Shown piece by piece: positions 36,369 to 48,166 of a stretch of DNA of 64,000 nt. The stretch is from Blakeslea trispora (Eukaryota > Mucoromycota > Mucoromycetes > Mucorales > Choanephoraceae). Each line of letters begins with the position of its first letter. The first letter of the stretch is position 1. The stretch lies in the NCBI GenBank assembly GCA_025331445.1, contig JAIWNE010000034.1, forward strand, positions 186,001 through 250,000, in the 5' to 3' direction. Both the position numbers and the translations under genes were made by a program. The notes under the pieces were generated by a model. It was given only the letters and a program-made list of their open reading frames with translations, ran no database searches and was not told where the DNA came from.

Positions 36369-37719
36369 ATGCATACTATGACCTCTTATTATCCTGCAAA
36401 CTATCAAAACACACAAGGCTATCCAGCAAGTTCAGCAACTGCGGCAGTCACAACGCCATCTCAGTCTGCACCAGTGGGTGATTCAGTCATGAATGGGGCT
36501 ACTGTCTTGGCTGTCTCAAGCACTTCAACTCCACATTTGGTTATGGCTGGTACTCCTCGCTTAAAAACAGACGGACCCAAAAGAAATCAAGTCAAGAACG
36601 CTTGTAGTAAGTTCAGAAAAACAAAAAACTTATTTATCATTCTTTATGGTTACATTTCTTGAAGAAAGAAAAAAAAAATATGAGAACGATTTATTTATTT
36701 TTTGTGTTTTGCTTATACTGTGATGACGACATGAATCTTATTTTTCTTTGAATAGCCAACTGTCAAAAGGCATGCAAGAAATGTGATGATGCTAGACCCT
36801 GTCCTCGTTGTCAAAAATACGGTATTGCTGACTCATGTGTAAACTCTGTCAGAAAGGAACGCAAGAAGGGCATTAAGCGTGGTCCATACAAAAGAAGACA
36901 AAAGACTGGTAAATAACAATTCAAAACAATCGATTCCTGTTCCAACCCTTTCTTTTTTATTTTTTGATAACAGATGACAAGTTGAAAGACAAGCAACTTT
37001 ACGATTCTGTCGCTGCTGCTACATTAGCTGCAAGTACTGGAGCTGAGAGTGCTACACCACCTAATGCTATGGGTACGCCTACTACTTCCAACACGCCTGT
37101 TGAGAACTTATCACACCCTACCACGCCTCATCCAGTGGCTGCTACAGGTCCTGCCCATACAACAAACGCGGTTAATTCGGCTGTACCTGATTTTGGTTAC
37201 CCAACGCAACTAAGCCAGTATGCTCAAAGCTATGAGTCTTACAATTACAATGTAAACGCAGTCTACAACAATGGTACTCCTGTTGCAAGCAATGGTGCCA
37301 ACAAGGATCACAACATCTTGTCTGCTCAATATGTACTCAATCCTGTTTACCCATCTTACACTGCATCTGTGTTGGTGAATGGTCATACCAATAATGAAGC
37401 AGATACACCTGTCAGTGCTAACGGAAGTCACCATGGAGACACGGATGAGATAAACACCAATGATAATGCACCTGCTTCTCCTGAAACCACCTATCGTCAA
37501 GCACTTCAGGGTATTCTCAGTAGCCAGCTTGAAGCAAAGGACAATGAAGAAGATAAACAGTCAATGACACCCACCGCCCATGCTTCAGGTGCCAACTCGC
37601 CTACAAACAATGAAAACAAGTCTGGCTTAAACCAATTGTGCTCTGCTGCACTTTCTGCAGACAAGCCAAAGGAAGAAACGATTGAAGCTGATGCTGTTCA
37701 CAAGACTGAAGTTATCTAA
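36369..37719 (+). CDS. Zn(2)-Cys(6) fungal-type transcription factor
   Basis: Three exons (36369-36606, 36756-36908, 36974-37719; 1137 nt, 378 aa). The binuclear zinc cluster spans the first intron: CTNCQKACKKCDDARPC, then PRCQKYGIADSC, i.e. C-x2-C-x6-C-x5-C-x2-C-x8-C with one additional Cys in the x6 loop. A very basic linker follows (VRKERKKGIKRGPYKRRQK), which should contact DNA and act as the nuclear signal. The N-terminal 75 and C-terminal 250 residues are Ser/Thr/Asn/Ala/Pro-rich and disordered, with no fungal-specific TF middle homology region. Targets unknown. Confidence 0.9.
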
Positions 37720-38171
37720 TGTCTGGTCTTTTTTTCTCTTTATTAAAGATATTCATCTGTTAAATTCAAAACCATAGCTCATTCCTTGAATTAAAAAAAA
37801 AGAGAAACAAATAAAGCAAACATGCACCTTATATAAATAAAGTCAGTCAATCAAAATATAATCTGAGAGCATAGTGTATAACTGAAATAATGAAAATAAT
37901 GAAATTAAGTCCTGTATAGATGGCTACAAAAACAAGGGCGTTTTTTTTTTCTTGTCTAGAAAGAGAATTCCTTTTGTCAGGTTTTGAATGAGGTTTCTCC
38001 TGCTTTTATTCTTTATGCCTTTGAGGTCATGTTAACAATTGTCTTGAAACCAAATGTCCTTTTTTTTTTTAATCTGAAGTTGAATGTTTAAGCAGAGAAA
38101 GAGAGAGAGAGTATATTTTGATCCGACATCCATTTTGACAGGACAACTCCGATTCCCTTTTACAGCTGATT
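37720..38171. other. Intergenic, convergent 3' ends
   Basis: About 450 bp with A/T homopolymers; nothing supported. Confidence 0.5.
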
Positions 38172-39205
38172 TTAGAAGAGGCGGATGCAGAGTTCATAGG
38201 CTGTGAAAGTAGCCCCCGCAGCCGGAATACTTCGAAGGACAGATGTACCAAATCCACGGTAAAGGCCCACCAATCCATCTCGTCTATATACTTGTTGTAA
38301 TAGAGATGTCACATAAAATCCTTTAGGTGGTTTTTCTTGGTTTTGAACCTATTTAGATAATAAAAATGGCGGTTACTTTTTTTTTAAGAACATACATTCA
38401 ACTTACCATAGATTTAACAACATCAAGAGGATAACAACATATCCAATAAGAGACACCACCTGCAGCTCCAGATGTCATCAATTGCATCACACTGGCTTCA
38501 TATTGATTGTTGTTGGTCAGGTATCGCTTTGTTATCTCAAATCCAGAATAAAACCCTGCATAGGCAGGTATCTCACGCACGACAGTAGCCCATAATCCAC
38601 GAAATAGACCATGAGCCACACCATCGCGTTGAATCAGATATCGTGCACAATCAAACGGCCCGGAAAAGAAACGTTGCCCTTCATGCGCTGCTCTTGAACC
38701 AAACTGTGCTTGCATCTTGATCTTCAAGAGTTCTACAGGTGAAGCAAGTATACTATTGATCAATCCTGCGCCTGCACCTGCAGTGGCTATTTTATCCAAT
38801 GAAAGTAATTCATCAGGTCTCTTTTGTAGTCTGCTCTTGATAGATGAGTTGGCAGCAAACAAAAGTGCATTGACAGCACCAATACCTATCAAAGGACTTG
38901 CCATGCCTTTTTATTCAGATAGATTAGAAATGATGCTGGGCTATCAACCTCATTTATATTACCTTTATAGAGTGCAAGAAACCCTTCTTTCTGAATGGTT
39001 TGTACTGCACAATCCCAAGCACCTTTAAATTTACCTTGATCTAATTGAAGCCTGACTTTGATAGTGTCCAAAGGTTGACCAACTATCACTTGAGCCATGC
39101 CACCGAAGCTTTATGTATTGACTCGAATCAATCCCGAGTGATTCCAAAAGAGAAGGTTACTTACTTTCCAGCAATAAAATCGGCAGTAGCTGATTTGCTT
39201 GACAT
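38172..39205 (-). CDS. Mitochondrial carrier (SLC25), carnitine/amino-acid carrier type
   Basis: Four exons (39205-39165, 39108-38963, 38906-38407, 38348-38172; 864 nt, 287 aa). Three mitochondrial-carrier repeats with signature motifs QPLDTIKVRLQ, SPVELLKIKMQ and YPLDVVKSM, each followed by a glycine-rich matrix helix (GLFRGLWATVVREIPAYAG, GLYRGFGTSVLRSIPAAG). The start MSSKSATADFIAGNFGGMAQ and VGQPLDTIKV are close to the Crc1/Ymc1/Ort1 branch, which moves acylcarnitine or basic or neutral amino acids across the inner membrane. The second signature has Glu where most have Asp (VELLK), a trait of that branch. The exact substrate cannot be read from the sequence. Confidence 0.9.
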
Positions 39206-39500
39206 AAGTATCAAATGACTCGCTTTTTTTTTCTTAATGCTTGGAAAACAGATTCAAAAAAGAAGAAGAACAACAGAAAAGAAAAAGAGATTGATAGATA
39301 GCATCTTTTACATTGAAAAAAAAAAAGTCGCAATAAATACCAAAAAATCGCAATAAGCAATTTGTGGTCACGTGACCCTGTCAATTTCCTTTTTAGAGTT
39401 TCATGATCGTGAAGCATCATTTATTCATTTGATTAAAAAAAAGAAGAAGCAAAATACGCCTTGTATTGCAAGAATCGAGTTTTCATTTTGTATGTTCTGA

Positions 39501-42401
39501 TCAGGCTAAACAAAATCCACCAAAAACAAAGGTAGTGGTAGTTATCCAAACGACATGAAGTAAAAGTAAAATTAGATTAGGTGAACTTGACTCACTCCAG
39601 AAATCAAGCAGAGCTAGCATCAGCACTGGGTAAAGTGTGCTTGACTTGACAGAATAAGGAGAACAGGAATAAGTACAAGAAGCTACTTTCAAAAGAGCGG
39701 TGGCCGTCTTGATCATCAGTATTGTTCGTCTTTCGGACAGCAACTGAGTATGATCACGGATATTGAGCTGAGACGATCCTAGCAAGAGCTGATGAACTGA
39801 ATCATCATCAGCCTGCTCCATCATAACCGTATCCCTCCCATCAGCATTCTGAGTAGGATGTAAAAGCCTTTGTCTCAAGACATTTGTTGGCGATTCTTCT
39901 TCAGTTTCTTTTTCTTTCGGATCTGATCTTGGAATTTCTTCAGCATCAATAATAACAGGTGGCGGCGGCAAAGCAGGTGTTGATACCACAGTAGTATTAG
40001 ATGTTATTGAAGGTGAGGAATCTCGAGAATGACTATGCAGAGGCGGCGATGACGAAGGTGGAGAAGGTGGATTGGAAGGCCACTCAAAGGGTATGTTATC
40101 ATTGCGTCGAAAACTTCTCAGTTTAGACAGAATCTCGTTACATGAAGGACGCTTAGCTGGATCTGTAGAGAGTAACATGCGAATCAAAAGCTTCAGCTCG
40201 TTGGGTATATCTCTTGTGATAGAAGTATCTCGGGATGCCTCCTGAAAGCGAGCTTGATCTGTCTTGTAGATATCCAGGCGAGAGGAAGGGAACCAGACTT
40301 CTCTGAACTGAAGAATCTCGGTTCGCAAGATATCCACATCATCTATCACATTGTAGGGGAGTCGAGAATAACAGAGAAAGTAAAGGACCATGCCTAAAGA
40401 CCACATGTCTGCTTTAGGAGAATAATCCACTGTATTTCGACCTCTTGGATCCAAACGGACATGCTCAGGCGCCATAAACTCCAATGTGCCTGTAGCACCT
40501 GTTCGATTACTATCTTCATAATGATCATCTAAATCTTCGCATTCGCCAAAATCAGATATCAAGACACGAGGACTACACACAAAAAAGAAAGATAAGTCCA
40601 ATGTATATCTTGCAAATTATGATTTAAAGAAACAGAAATAAGACCCTTACATTCCTTTACGCAAATCTCGTTTATCGTATTGAAGTAACAAATTTGGCGG
40701 TTTCAGGTCTCGATGCACGATATTCTGTTGATGTAAATGAGCCAGCCCTTGAACGATATCGATAAACAATGACAAAATCTCTGTCATAGTAAGTAATCGC
40801 TTGTTGTTGTTCTGCACTTGAGATACATCTTGCTCCTTTTCGAAACTCTCCTGAGCTTCATACTGCTTTCTGATACGCTCTCGTTTAAGTTCCTTAGAAG
40901 AAAGCTTCCGTTTTTGTTTGGTATGGTCTTGTTGTGCTTGTTTCTGTCTTTTGTTTTGTGAGTCCAACGATGGATGATCAGACTGACTTGGAGCCTCTAG
41001 ATATTCATCCAAATTGCCTCCATTTGCACATTCCATAAGGATGAAAAGACAAGGCACTTCAGGTCCAAATGCAGTGAGTCGATTGTATTCTAACCACGAA
41101 TGCTTGTAGCTGACAATGTTGGGATGTCTTAGGCGCTCCAATAAGTGTACTTCACGCAACATGCGAACAAGCCATGGATGGTTGTTGCCAATAGCTACCT
41201 TCTTGACTGCATATTTCCCTAACTTGACACCATCCAGTACATGCTATTCAACCAATCAGCGTTAGTCAGCCATGTTCTCGGGAAGGTGTCTTGAAAAAAT
41301 CTAGAATTACCTCACATAAAAATACACTGCCTCGGAAGCCTTTTCCTAATTTGTTGACTTCGACAAAGAAATTAGCGTAATAACCTTGATTGAAAGCGTT
41401 TTCATTCAAGTTTTGCCCATTGATAGGATGAGGCTTTTCTGAATCTGTACTGAATGTAGTTGAACGAGATTGGACGGGGGAGCTGATACGTCGAAAGAAA
41501 AAACAAAAACCAATTCAACAATCTATTATTTTTTTCTGGCTCTGATTTGTGTAGCTTACTTGGCAGCTGTGTTTGCTTGTGAAGAAGCAAGTAACCGAAA
41601 GTAGTTTCGGTCCATAAAATCAGGTTCATTTACCTTTTTTATAATTAAATGAATAGCTTGCTGAGTTGAATGTTTGTTTCAATTTACCTTTGGTTCTGGT
41701 GAATCTGGCATAGGGCGATGACAGTAAGGACAATGGCTTACATCTTCAGACTATGATATGTACCCAACAATAACATCATTGTCTCAAGTTCATAAGAATG
41801 TAAATGATATCGACAGATTCTAAATCCCTCTTTTTTTTTTAAATCTTTACCTGGAACTCTGTTGTATGAAATGGATGTTCAGTTGAATAATTTTGAACAG
41901 TCACTGCTTGATTGTCTTGGTTGTATAACACAAGTTGTCCACGCTGACTATCTCGACTACATGCATATATATATATATATATATATATCAAAAAGAGAGA
42001 AAGAGAGAAAGAGAGAATAAGTAATAGAGTCGAACAATCATCCATGCTAACATTTACGCAATCACAGTCCATTCACGATAGGGAACTAATTCGAAATGTT
42101 CTCGGTCATTATAGGTGATGGCTTTTGCAGGAATTGAATGGCTATTGCTCGCACCACTATTGCTCGCACTGTTATTGCTCAACACGAGTGGATATCCAAT
42201 TGAACGAGCACGTTGGCGTTTATTCGCATGAACAGGTGTAGAAAGAACAATATGCCGAGGACTATCAGGTGAAGGTAGATAATCGCTTGGCAAATAAGGT
42301 AAAGGAGGTGGTATTCGAGTATTATGCTGCCGAATAAGTGCAAATGCTTGGTCTGCTTCTGACTCGCTTGCTCTTCTTTTTAATGAGTGGTTTGGTATCA
42401 T
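39501..42401 (-). CDS. IKS1: IKS1-like serine/threonine protein kinase with C-terminal membrane segments
   Basis: Seven exons (42401-42058, 41956-41851, 41750-41688, 41633-41560, 41482-41311, 41243-40651, 40572-39501; 2424 nt, 807 aa). The N-terminal part has ELVPYREWTVIARDSQRGQL and a CPYCHRPM motif typical of Iks1 proteins. The kinase domain has the glycine loop KLGKGFRGSVF, VAIK-type YAVKK, HRDLKPPNLLL (catalytic loop), DFGECEDL in place of the usual DFGxA, an activation segment with GTLEFMAPE, and DMWSLGMVLY. Between the helix C region and the catalytic loop is an insert of about 70 residues rich in Lys/Gln/Glu. The C-terminus has two hydrophobic stretches (SSTLYPVLMLALLDFW and LILLLLHVVWITTTTFVF). 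IKS1 is a poorly characterised kinase in yeast. The intron at 41957-42057 holds a (TA)n microsatellite. Confidence 0.9.
41965..41988. repeat. (TA)n microsatellite in an IKS1 intron
   Basis: About 12 TA units inside the first intron, next to the acceptor side. It is likely variable between strains. Confidence 0.9.
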
Positions 42402-42721
42402 ATTATGCAAGAATGAAAGAAAAAGAAGAAAAAAAAAGATTTAGAAAAAAATGGAAAATGGCAAAAATCAGCTTCACACGTCAAGCTGATAGGTGACCGC
42501 CAATTTCTATATTTTTTTTTGGTGTGCAAATGAACTAATTCATCTTTACAAGTTGTTGAATAGCAACAGATTGCTTTGTTCTCTTCACTAGTTTAATGTT
42601 CTTATTTTTTGAAGCACAGTTGAATTTTATTTCATTTTGACTATTTTTTTTTCTTACTCCTATTTTTATTTTTGTTTTTTTTTATCTTTTTTTTTTAATA
42701 AAATAGACTATTACTATCATC
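42402..42721. other. Divergent promoter between IKS1 and the phosducin-like gene
   Basis: About 320 bp between two divergent starts, with T-rich tracts toward the right-hand gene. No element beyond composition can be named. Confidence 0.4.
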
Positions 42722-43719
42722 ATGGAAGACGCACTATGGGCTCAATTACAAAATACGTCTATTGAAGATATAAAAGAAGTCACTCGAGTCGAACCAGAAA
42801 CCGACTCTGAAACTGAAGATCAAGATGACTTTACCGATGACTTTGTTGTAAAAGGCTTATTTTTATTTTTCACACACAAGAATTGAAGCTAAACTTTATT
42901 TATTAGCCACAACAATCAACAAGAGAAACTGGACCCCAGACTGGACCAAAAGGAGTCAAGGCAGACCATGATTACCATCAGCAAATAAAGTTAGCTTCAG
43001 CAGCAAAAGCACGTGCAGACTACAATGCCCGTATGTTAGCCAAGGCACCTACCACCACCACATATGCACAGGATCAACAAGAGCTCTTGATCCTTGAAAG
43101 CAACCCTCCCGAAGAAGAGGATGATGAAGAGGAACGAGCTGCTTTGAAGAAATACCGAGAGCAACGTCTCAAGGAACTTAAACTCGGAAACCATGCTATT
43201 CGGAGACAGCAAAAATTATTTGGATCCGTCAATACGATTGATGCAGATAATTATGCTCAGGAAATTGATCACGAATGGAAAACGGTCCCTGTGATTGTAC
43301 ACATTTACGATTCACAATTACCAACCTGTCTACAGTTGGATGACTATTTAAGGCAATTGGCACAGAAATACACTTTAGCTAAATTCATCCGTATTTCAGC
43401 CGAAGAACTCGATTTTGATCTAGTGGGCTCACCTACCATTTTAGCCTATCAGGGGGGTTGTTGGTAGCCAATCTAGTGCGTCTTGTGGATCATGTAGGGT
43501 CTCGGTTTGATGTGGACACAGTAGAAGACGTCTTACTCAGGTACGTTTAATAACGTCATGGGGGGGGGGTTGAACAAGGAGAAATAAAGTGAGAGAGGAG
43601 TGTGGAGAAAGGGAAGGGTCTAACCTTAAAAGTAAAACTCCAGATATGGCGCCTTATCAGAAAATGATCTGTATGATATACCCAAGCTAGACGACTCAAG
43701 CGAAGAAGAAGAAGATTGA
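42722..43719 (+). CDS. Phosducin-like protein, coding frame broken in a G6 run
   Basis: Three exons (42722-42847, 42907-43540, 43644-43719), 836 nt: one base short of a multiple of three. The N-terminus has ALWAQLQNTSIEDI and KGVKADHDYHQQIKLA; the middle is acidic (EEEDDEEERAALKKYREQRLKEL). The C-terminal thioredoxin-like phosducin domain has TVPVIVHIYDSQLPTCLQLD and FDLVGSPTILAYQGG. At 43452-43457 a run of six G's shifts the frame: the upstream frame stops two codons later, while LLVANLVRLVDHVGSRFDVD continues in another frame and splices properly into an acidic C-terminus. Phosducin-like proteins bind G-beta-gamma and serve as CCT co-chaperones for G-beta assembly. The gene is probably real and the break a sequence error or recent mutation. 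Confidence 0.88.
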
Positions 43720-43862
43720 ATATGTCGTCACTGATCTTGTATTTTATGTCTTTGATAAAACTCAATTGTCTGCATAAAACTCAGGGCTTTATTTTCTACA
43801 TAAATAACTTTTTTGATTTCTCTTTTTCTTTCTTTTTTTTTATTCATTTTTTTTCTAACATT

Positions 43863-44790
43863 ATGGTCTCATTAAATAAGCAATTAAAACCTATCATCTC
43901 CTTCATTGGTGGTGGTAATATGGCCGAGGCTATTCTGTGTGGTCTTCAATCAAGTGGCCATCCAAGCTCACGCCTTCGCTATGCTGAGCCATTGGCTGAA
44001 CGTCGTCACTACATGCAGGAGAAATACCCTAAAATGGTTGGATCAGACAGCAACAAGGATACCATTCAAGGTGCTGATGTGGTTGTCTTGGCTGTCAAGC
44101 CTCAAGTACTTCGCTCTGTAGTAGCTGAATTAGGCCAAACTATCTCTGAACGTCCTGATACATTGATTGTTTCGATTGCAGCTGGTATTACCACAAAGGA
44201 TATCTATAAATGGCTCAAAGTATCTCATCCTGTGTCTATTGTACGATGCATGCCAAATACACCTGCTCTTATAGGTGAGGGTGCAGTTGGTCTATTTGCT
44301 ACAGATCATGTCAATGATAAACAAAAGGAGTTGACTCAAGATATCATGAAGGCAATTGCTAAACAGGTTTCATGGGTACAAGATGAGGCATTGATTGATA
44401 CAGTCACAGGTATCAGTGGAAGTGGTCCTGCTTACTTTTTCTTAATCATGGAAGCCATGCGTAAGTCCTTTTTTTTTTTTTAATTATTATTGAAGAAGCG
44501 AGTTACTTATTTGAATTCCGGTAGAAAACGCTGGCGTGGATGCTGGTTTAACTCCTGAAGAAGCAAAAGCTTTGACACTTCAAACATGTTTCGGAGCTGC
44601 TCGTATGGCTCAAATGTCTCAAGATGATTTGGCCACATTGCGTCGTAAGGTGACTTCTCCAAAAGGAACTACAGAAGCAGCCATTCATTCGATGGAATCC
44701 AATGATATTCGTAAACTTATGACCGAGGCTGTTTTCTCAGCTCAGAATCGTGGTAGAGAACTAGCGGAAGAATTGGGCAAAGAAACCTAA
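43863..44790 (+). CDS. PRO3: Pyrroline-5-carboxylate reductase
   Basis: Two exons (43863-44460, 44525-44790; 864 nt, 287 aa), the usual length. N-terminal Rossmann motif FIGGGNMAEAILCGL, then VVLAVKPQVL, SIAAGITTKDIYKWL, VRCMPNTPALIGEGAVG, and the family signature TGISGSGPAYFFLIMEAM interrupted by the intron, resuming NAGVDAGLTPEEAKALTLQT and SPKGTTEAAI. It catalyses the last step of proline synthesis, NAD(P)H-dependent reduction of P5C. It starts only 143 bp after the phosducin-like stop codon on the same strand. Confidence 0.96.
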
Positions 44791-45433
44791 AAATCATCTA
44801 TTTTATCTGTGTACATATGCCATTTAACCCATTAAACAACCATAAGAAAATAAAGAGACATGCCTGCCTTTTTTTTTTTGAAGAAAAAGAAAAGTTTGAA
44901 TCTTGTCATAAACAAAATGCTTCTTTATCATGTGAATAAATAACATTTCTCACATGAGAAACAGTTCTAATTGAGTTGCCAGAAGGGAAAGTTGATGAAA
45001 AAAAAAAAGGTTGTTTTACCTTTAAATCCGGAGGAACATTTGGCCTGATTTAGACACACTGAAACATACTTGTCTATTGAACAGCTTACATTTACTCGAC
45101 GCATCAAAAACTAATAGGATCTTGAGATGATCTACTTTGTTGCTCAGTTTAAATCAACGCAGAAAAGTAAAACAACCCACTTGAGCGTAAACATGAACAT
45201 CCAATTCATGCAGTCAACTATTGTCATTGTTTTCCTAATATGCACATTGTCTACTGTTTTTTTTTTCAAAGGGATTTGTTTATCTCTTGTTCTTTATTAG
45301 TAAATTGAGTCTATTACTGTGCTTGTAGTGTTGGTTTGACCACTGATGATTTCATAGCAGGATGAATGAATATATAATAAAGAAAGAGAGAGAAAGAGGG
45401 GTAACATATCTCAAGAGGCTAATCTTATTTGTT
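44791..45433. other. Intergenic, convergent 3' ends
   Basis: About 640 bp between the P5C reductase and RPA3 stop codons; no supported element. Confidence 0.5.
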
Positions 45434-45964
45434 TTAATCAAACATGCTTGGAAGCTTTTGAGAATACTCGACCACCTTATTGGCCATATCAAGATCTATT
45501 GTAGGTTGAATTGTAAGTCTCATTTCGATCTGTTTGTAATGCATGCAAATATTTTACCAAATGAGTTACCGAGATTACTTGTCTTGAATTCTCTTAATGT
45601 GTAGTCTGGTTCAATTTGACCGATTACTTCCACATAATCAGTACCCCATTGACTTTCCTATATAAATATATCAAGAAGTAAGCAAATAAAGAAAACAAAT
45701 CCGTTTTTTTTTATAAATAAGAAAGACAGAGAGCAAATACATACACCGTTCAACTTGACCATGACTTGCCCATGATCCGAAGCATTGAGTACTGCGGTAT
45801 TACCAGAAAGCTATTAAAGTAAGGTCAGCCCATGACTGATGAGTAACGCCAGAAGACAAAGAAAAAGAAATCCTTACAGAATGAAGCTTTCCAACTAAGC
45901 GAACAACTCTTCCGACATATTTTTCTCTCAAGGCAGAGTTGATACGAGGAGTAGGCTTATCCAT
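45434..45964 (-). CDS. RFA3: Replication protein A small subunit (RPA14)
   Basis: Four exons (45964-45878, 45810-45745, 45657-45558, 45495-45434; 315 nt, 104 aa). It matches the small RPA OB-fold protein: start MDKPTPRINSALREKYVGRV, then VRLVGKLHSLSGNTAVLNAS, VEVIGQIEPDYTLREF, and a C-terminal trimerisation helix (DLDMANKVVEYSQKLPSMF). The length agrees with the family (about 110-120 aa). It forms the RPA trimer core with the 70- and 32-kDa subunits on single-stranded DNA. Exon 2 uses a GTATGT donor; the neighbouring GTGTAT would shift frame. Confidence 0.88.
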
Positions 45965-46316
45965 GATATTATGTACAGATATTTAAAAAGATGGAAAAAA
46001 AATAAAAACGCGATTCATTCGCGTCTTTTAAACGTGTTTAATACTCCGCAATGCTTTGGGTTACAAAGTACATTCAAGCAAAAGTTCAATGTTTTCAGCA
46101 AGTGTTCATTATCTTTAATTTCGAACAACAGTTTTTCAACCCGTTACTTATGAATCATAATAAACGACAGTACTAAAATATTTAATTCTAATGTTTTAAG
46201 GAAATCAAAGTTTATAGGAAAAAGAAGGGCCTTTATTTTACGATTTGAATATTCGTTCAAAAGGGAAAGGAAAGCATCACAATATAATATTGTACCATAC
46301 AACTCTTACGATTTGT
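45965..46316. other. Intergenic upstream of RFA3
   Basis: About 350 bp; RFA3 promoter on one side and 3' flank of the SMP-motif gene on the other. Nothing specific seen. Confidence 0.45.
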
Positions 46317-46622
46317 TCACTTTTCATTCTCTTCATTTTGAATGCGGTCAGCAACACTTTGAGCAGCAGCAGAGAAAGAACCGGGTTTAACTGATTCACC
46401 TGAACTGGTTTCAGCAGACATGACATGACTAATATCAGCTTTTTCAAGAGAAGGCTGAGATTCTTGTTGAATACTTTGAATAGCCTTATCGGCCACACTT
46501 TGAACTGAAGCAGTAAAAGAGCCTTTGGATGTGTCTTCTCCTGCTTTCATTTGTTCAGATTGAATCTTGGAGGCACGCTCGCGAAGTCCTTCAGCATCTT
46601 GTCTTAATTGATTGTTGTCCAT
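46317..46622 (-). CDS. Small SMP (seed-maturation-protein type) repeat protein, stress/LEA-like
   Basis: Intronless, 101 aa, start at MDNNQLRQDAEGLRERASKI. It contains two copies of a motif of the form GSFxAxxQSVADxxxxI (GSFTASVQSVADKAIQSI and GSFSAAAQSVADRIQ) separated by a short acidic linker. This resembles the SMP motif of plant late-embryogenesis proteins, found also in small fungal proteins made in spores or under desiccation. It is highly charged, Ser/Gln-rich and lacks Cys and Trp, hence probably intrinsically disordered. The neighbouring gene at 46870-47025 carries a single copy of the same motif in the same orientation. Function inferred. Confidence 0.75.
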   Translation of the reverse strand: MDNNQLRQDAEGLRERASKIQSEQMKAGEDTSKGSFTASVQSVADKAIQSIQQESQPSLEKADISHVMSAETSSGESVKPGSFSAAAQSVADRIQNEENEK

Positions 46623-46869
46623 TTTGTAAGGTTTTAAGAAAGCCAAACGAAAAAAAAAAAGATGAAGTTGTCTGGTCTCTACTTATTAGAGAAAAAACTT
46701 GGTTTATCATACAATGTACTCATAGTTTTGTCATAATCAAATACACAATGTTTAAAGAGATGTGATAAAACGGTGTCAAATTTGTTTATTCAAAGTCATG
46801 GTTAAGAGAGAAAAGAGAAAAAAGAGAGAAAAGGGACACCACAGGAAGTAAAGTATGAAAGGCTTTGAC

Positions 46870-47025
46870 TTATTTCTTGTTCTGTTGGCCTTGACCTTGA
46901 CCTTGACCTTGGTTAGCATTTCTGTCTGCAGCAGATTGAGCACGAGCAGGGAAGGAACCTTTACCAACATCTTGACCAGACTTGGCATTGGAAGATTGAA
47001 TTCTTGCAGCAGCTTCTTTATCCAT
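46870..47025 (-). CDS. Very small SMP-motif protein with Gly-Gln tail
   Basis: Complete 51-aa frame starting MDKEAAARIQSSNAKSGQDV, then GKGSFPARAQSAADRNANQ and a (GQ)n tail ending QNKK. The GSFxAxAQSAADR block is the same motif as in the gene 247 bp further left on the same strand, so this is likely a tandem paralogue. ATG, length and composition match small hydrophilic stress proteins of the SMP type. It is easily missed by automatic annotation because of its size. Confidence 0.75.
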   Translation of the reverse strand: MDKEAAARIQSSNAKSGQDVGKGSFPARAQSAADRNANQGQGQGQGQQNKK

Positions 47026-48166
47026 GTTTGTTATAGTATTTATAATGATATAAATTGACTAGAGAAAAAAAAAGAAGAACACAGTGTTGACTAGAGGTAT
47101 TTATATAATCAGGACTCTCTCGTTTTGCATAACCATGATAAACTGTGTGAATTTTTGATTGCCTAATTAGCCCGAGTGTACATAAATCTACTTGCTTACA
47201 ACAAGAAGTCTTCTCTAAACCTGAATTTAAGCAGCAATACTATAGTTTTTTTTTATCTTCTCTCTTTTTCTTTTAATAAATAACCTTACAAGAAGACAAC
47301 ATTTTCTTTGCTTATTCAATGGACTAAAAATTAATCAATTGATTTCACGAGGATATCGTGTGTAAAGATTGTTGGCGTTTTCTCGAAGCAAATTCATCTG
47401 TTTTATGTCATATGTGATTGTAACTCGAGTTTTAGTCATTAAATTATTATTCTTCATGCTAAACATTTATTTGCTTTTGTAATAACAAATTAATAATAAA
47501 AACTGACCAAGAACATCAAGTCAGTTTTGACTATCAAAGATATGTTAAAATTAAATTGAATAACAAACATGTCTCTTCTTGATGCCTGAATGAATCATTT
47601 CTAAAATGGACCTGCTTTAATACAGAATGCGACAAGATAAAACAGTAACTGAGGGTAAAACAAATAGTCTTTTTTAGCCTTTCCAGGTTTAGAAATCATC
47701 TAAAACACGATTCAATTGTTGCCACAAAAACTTGTCTAATTGTCTAATTATACATCAGTCGAACCTTCCAATTTTTTTAGGGTTCTAGTATATCATGCAA
47801 GCTTATGAATGTATCTGTTAGTGACGACAACATAACGAAGAAAAAGAATAAGACTTGATTATATAGTAAGAAAATATCATAACAAAACACATTAGCTACT
47901 GAGCTCAAGAGCAAAGAAAACGCATGTCTTATAGACAGATTTCTTCAAGTAGTCTTTTGAAGTCTAAGTTCTCTTTTCGTCGTAGAACTTGACTACACCA
48001 CATTTCACTTTCTCTTATGCATAAGCTTCTTTGAGTTTCACACAGAAAAGGGTAACCTCAAATGCCTTGTTTAATACTAGTGTAAATCACTTTTGATTTA
48101 TTTTTGATTGAACAACAATCATAGATATGGTAGAACAAGGGGAGGGGGGGGAATAGTATGTGGTCA
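47026..48166. other. Intergenic 1.1 kb
   Basis: AT-rich, no coding frame or repeat supported. The part adjoining 47025 is the promoter side of the small SMP gene. Confidence 0.5.

Noticed and set aside
41965..41988. TA repeat considered as a regulatory site
   Set aside because: It lies inside an IKS1 intron and is simply a microsatellite.
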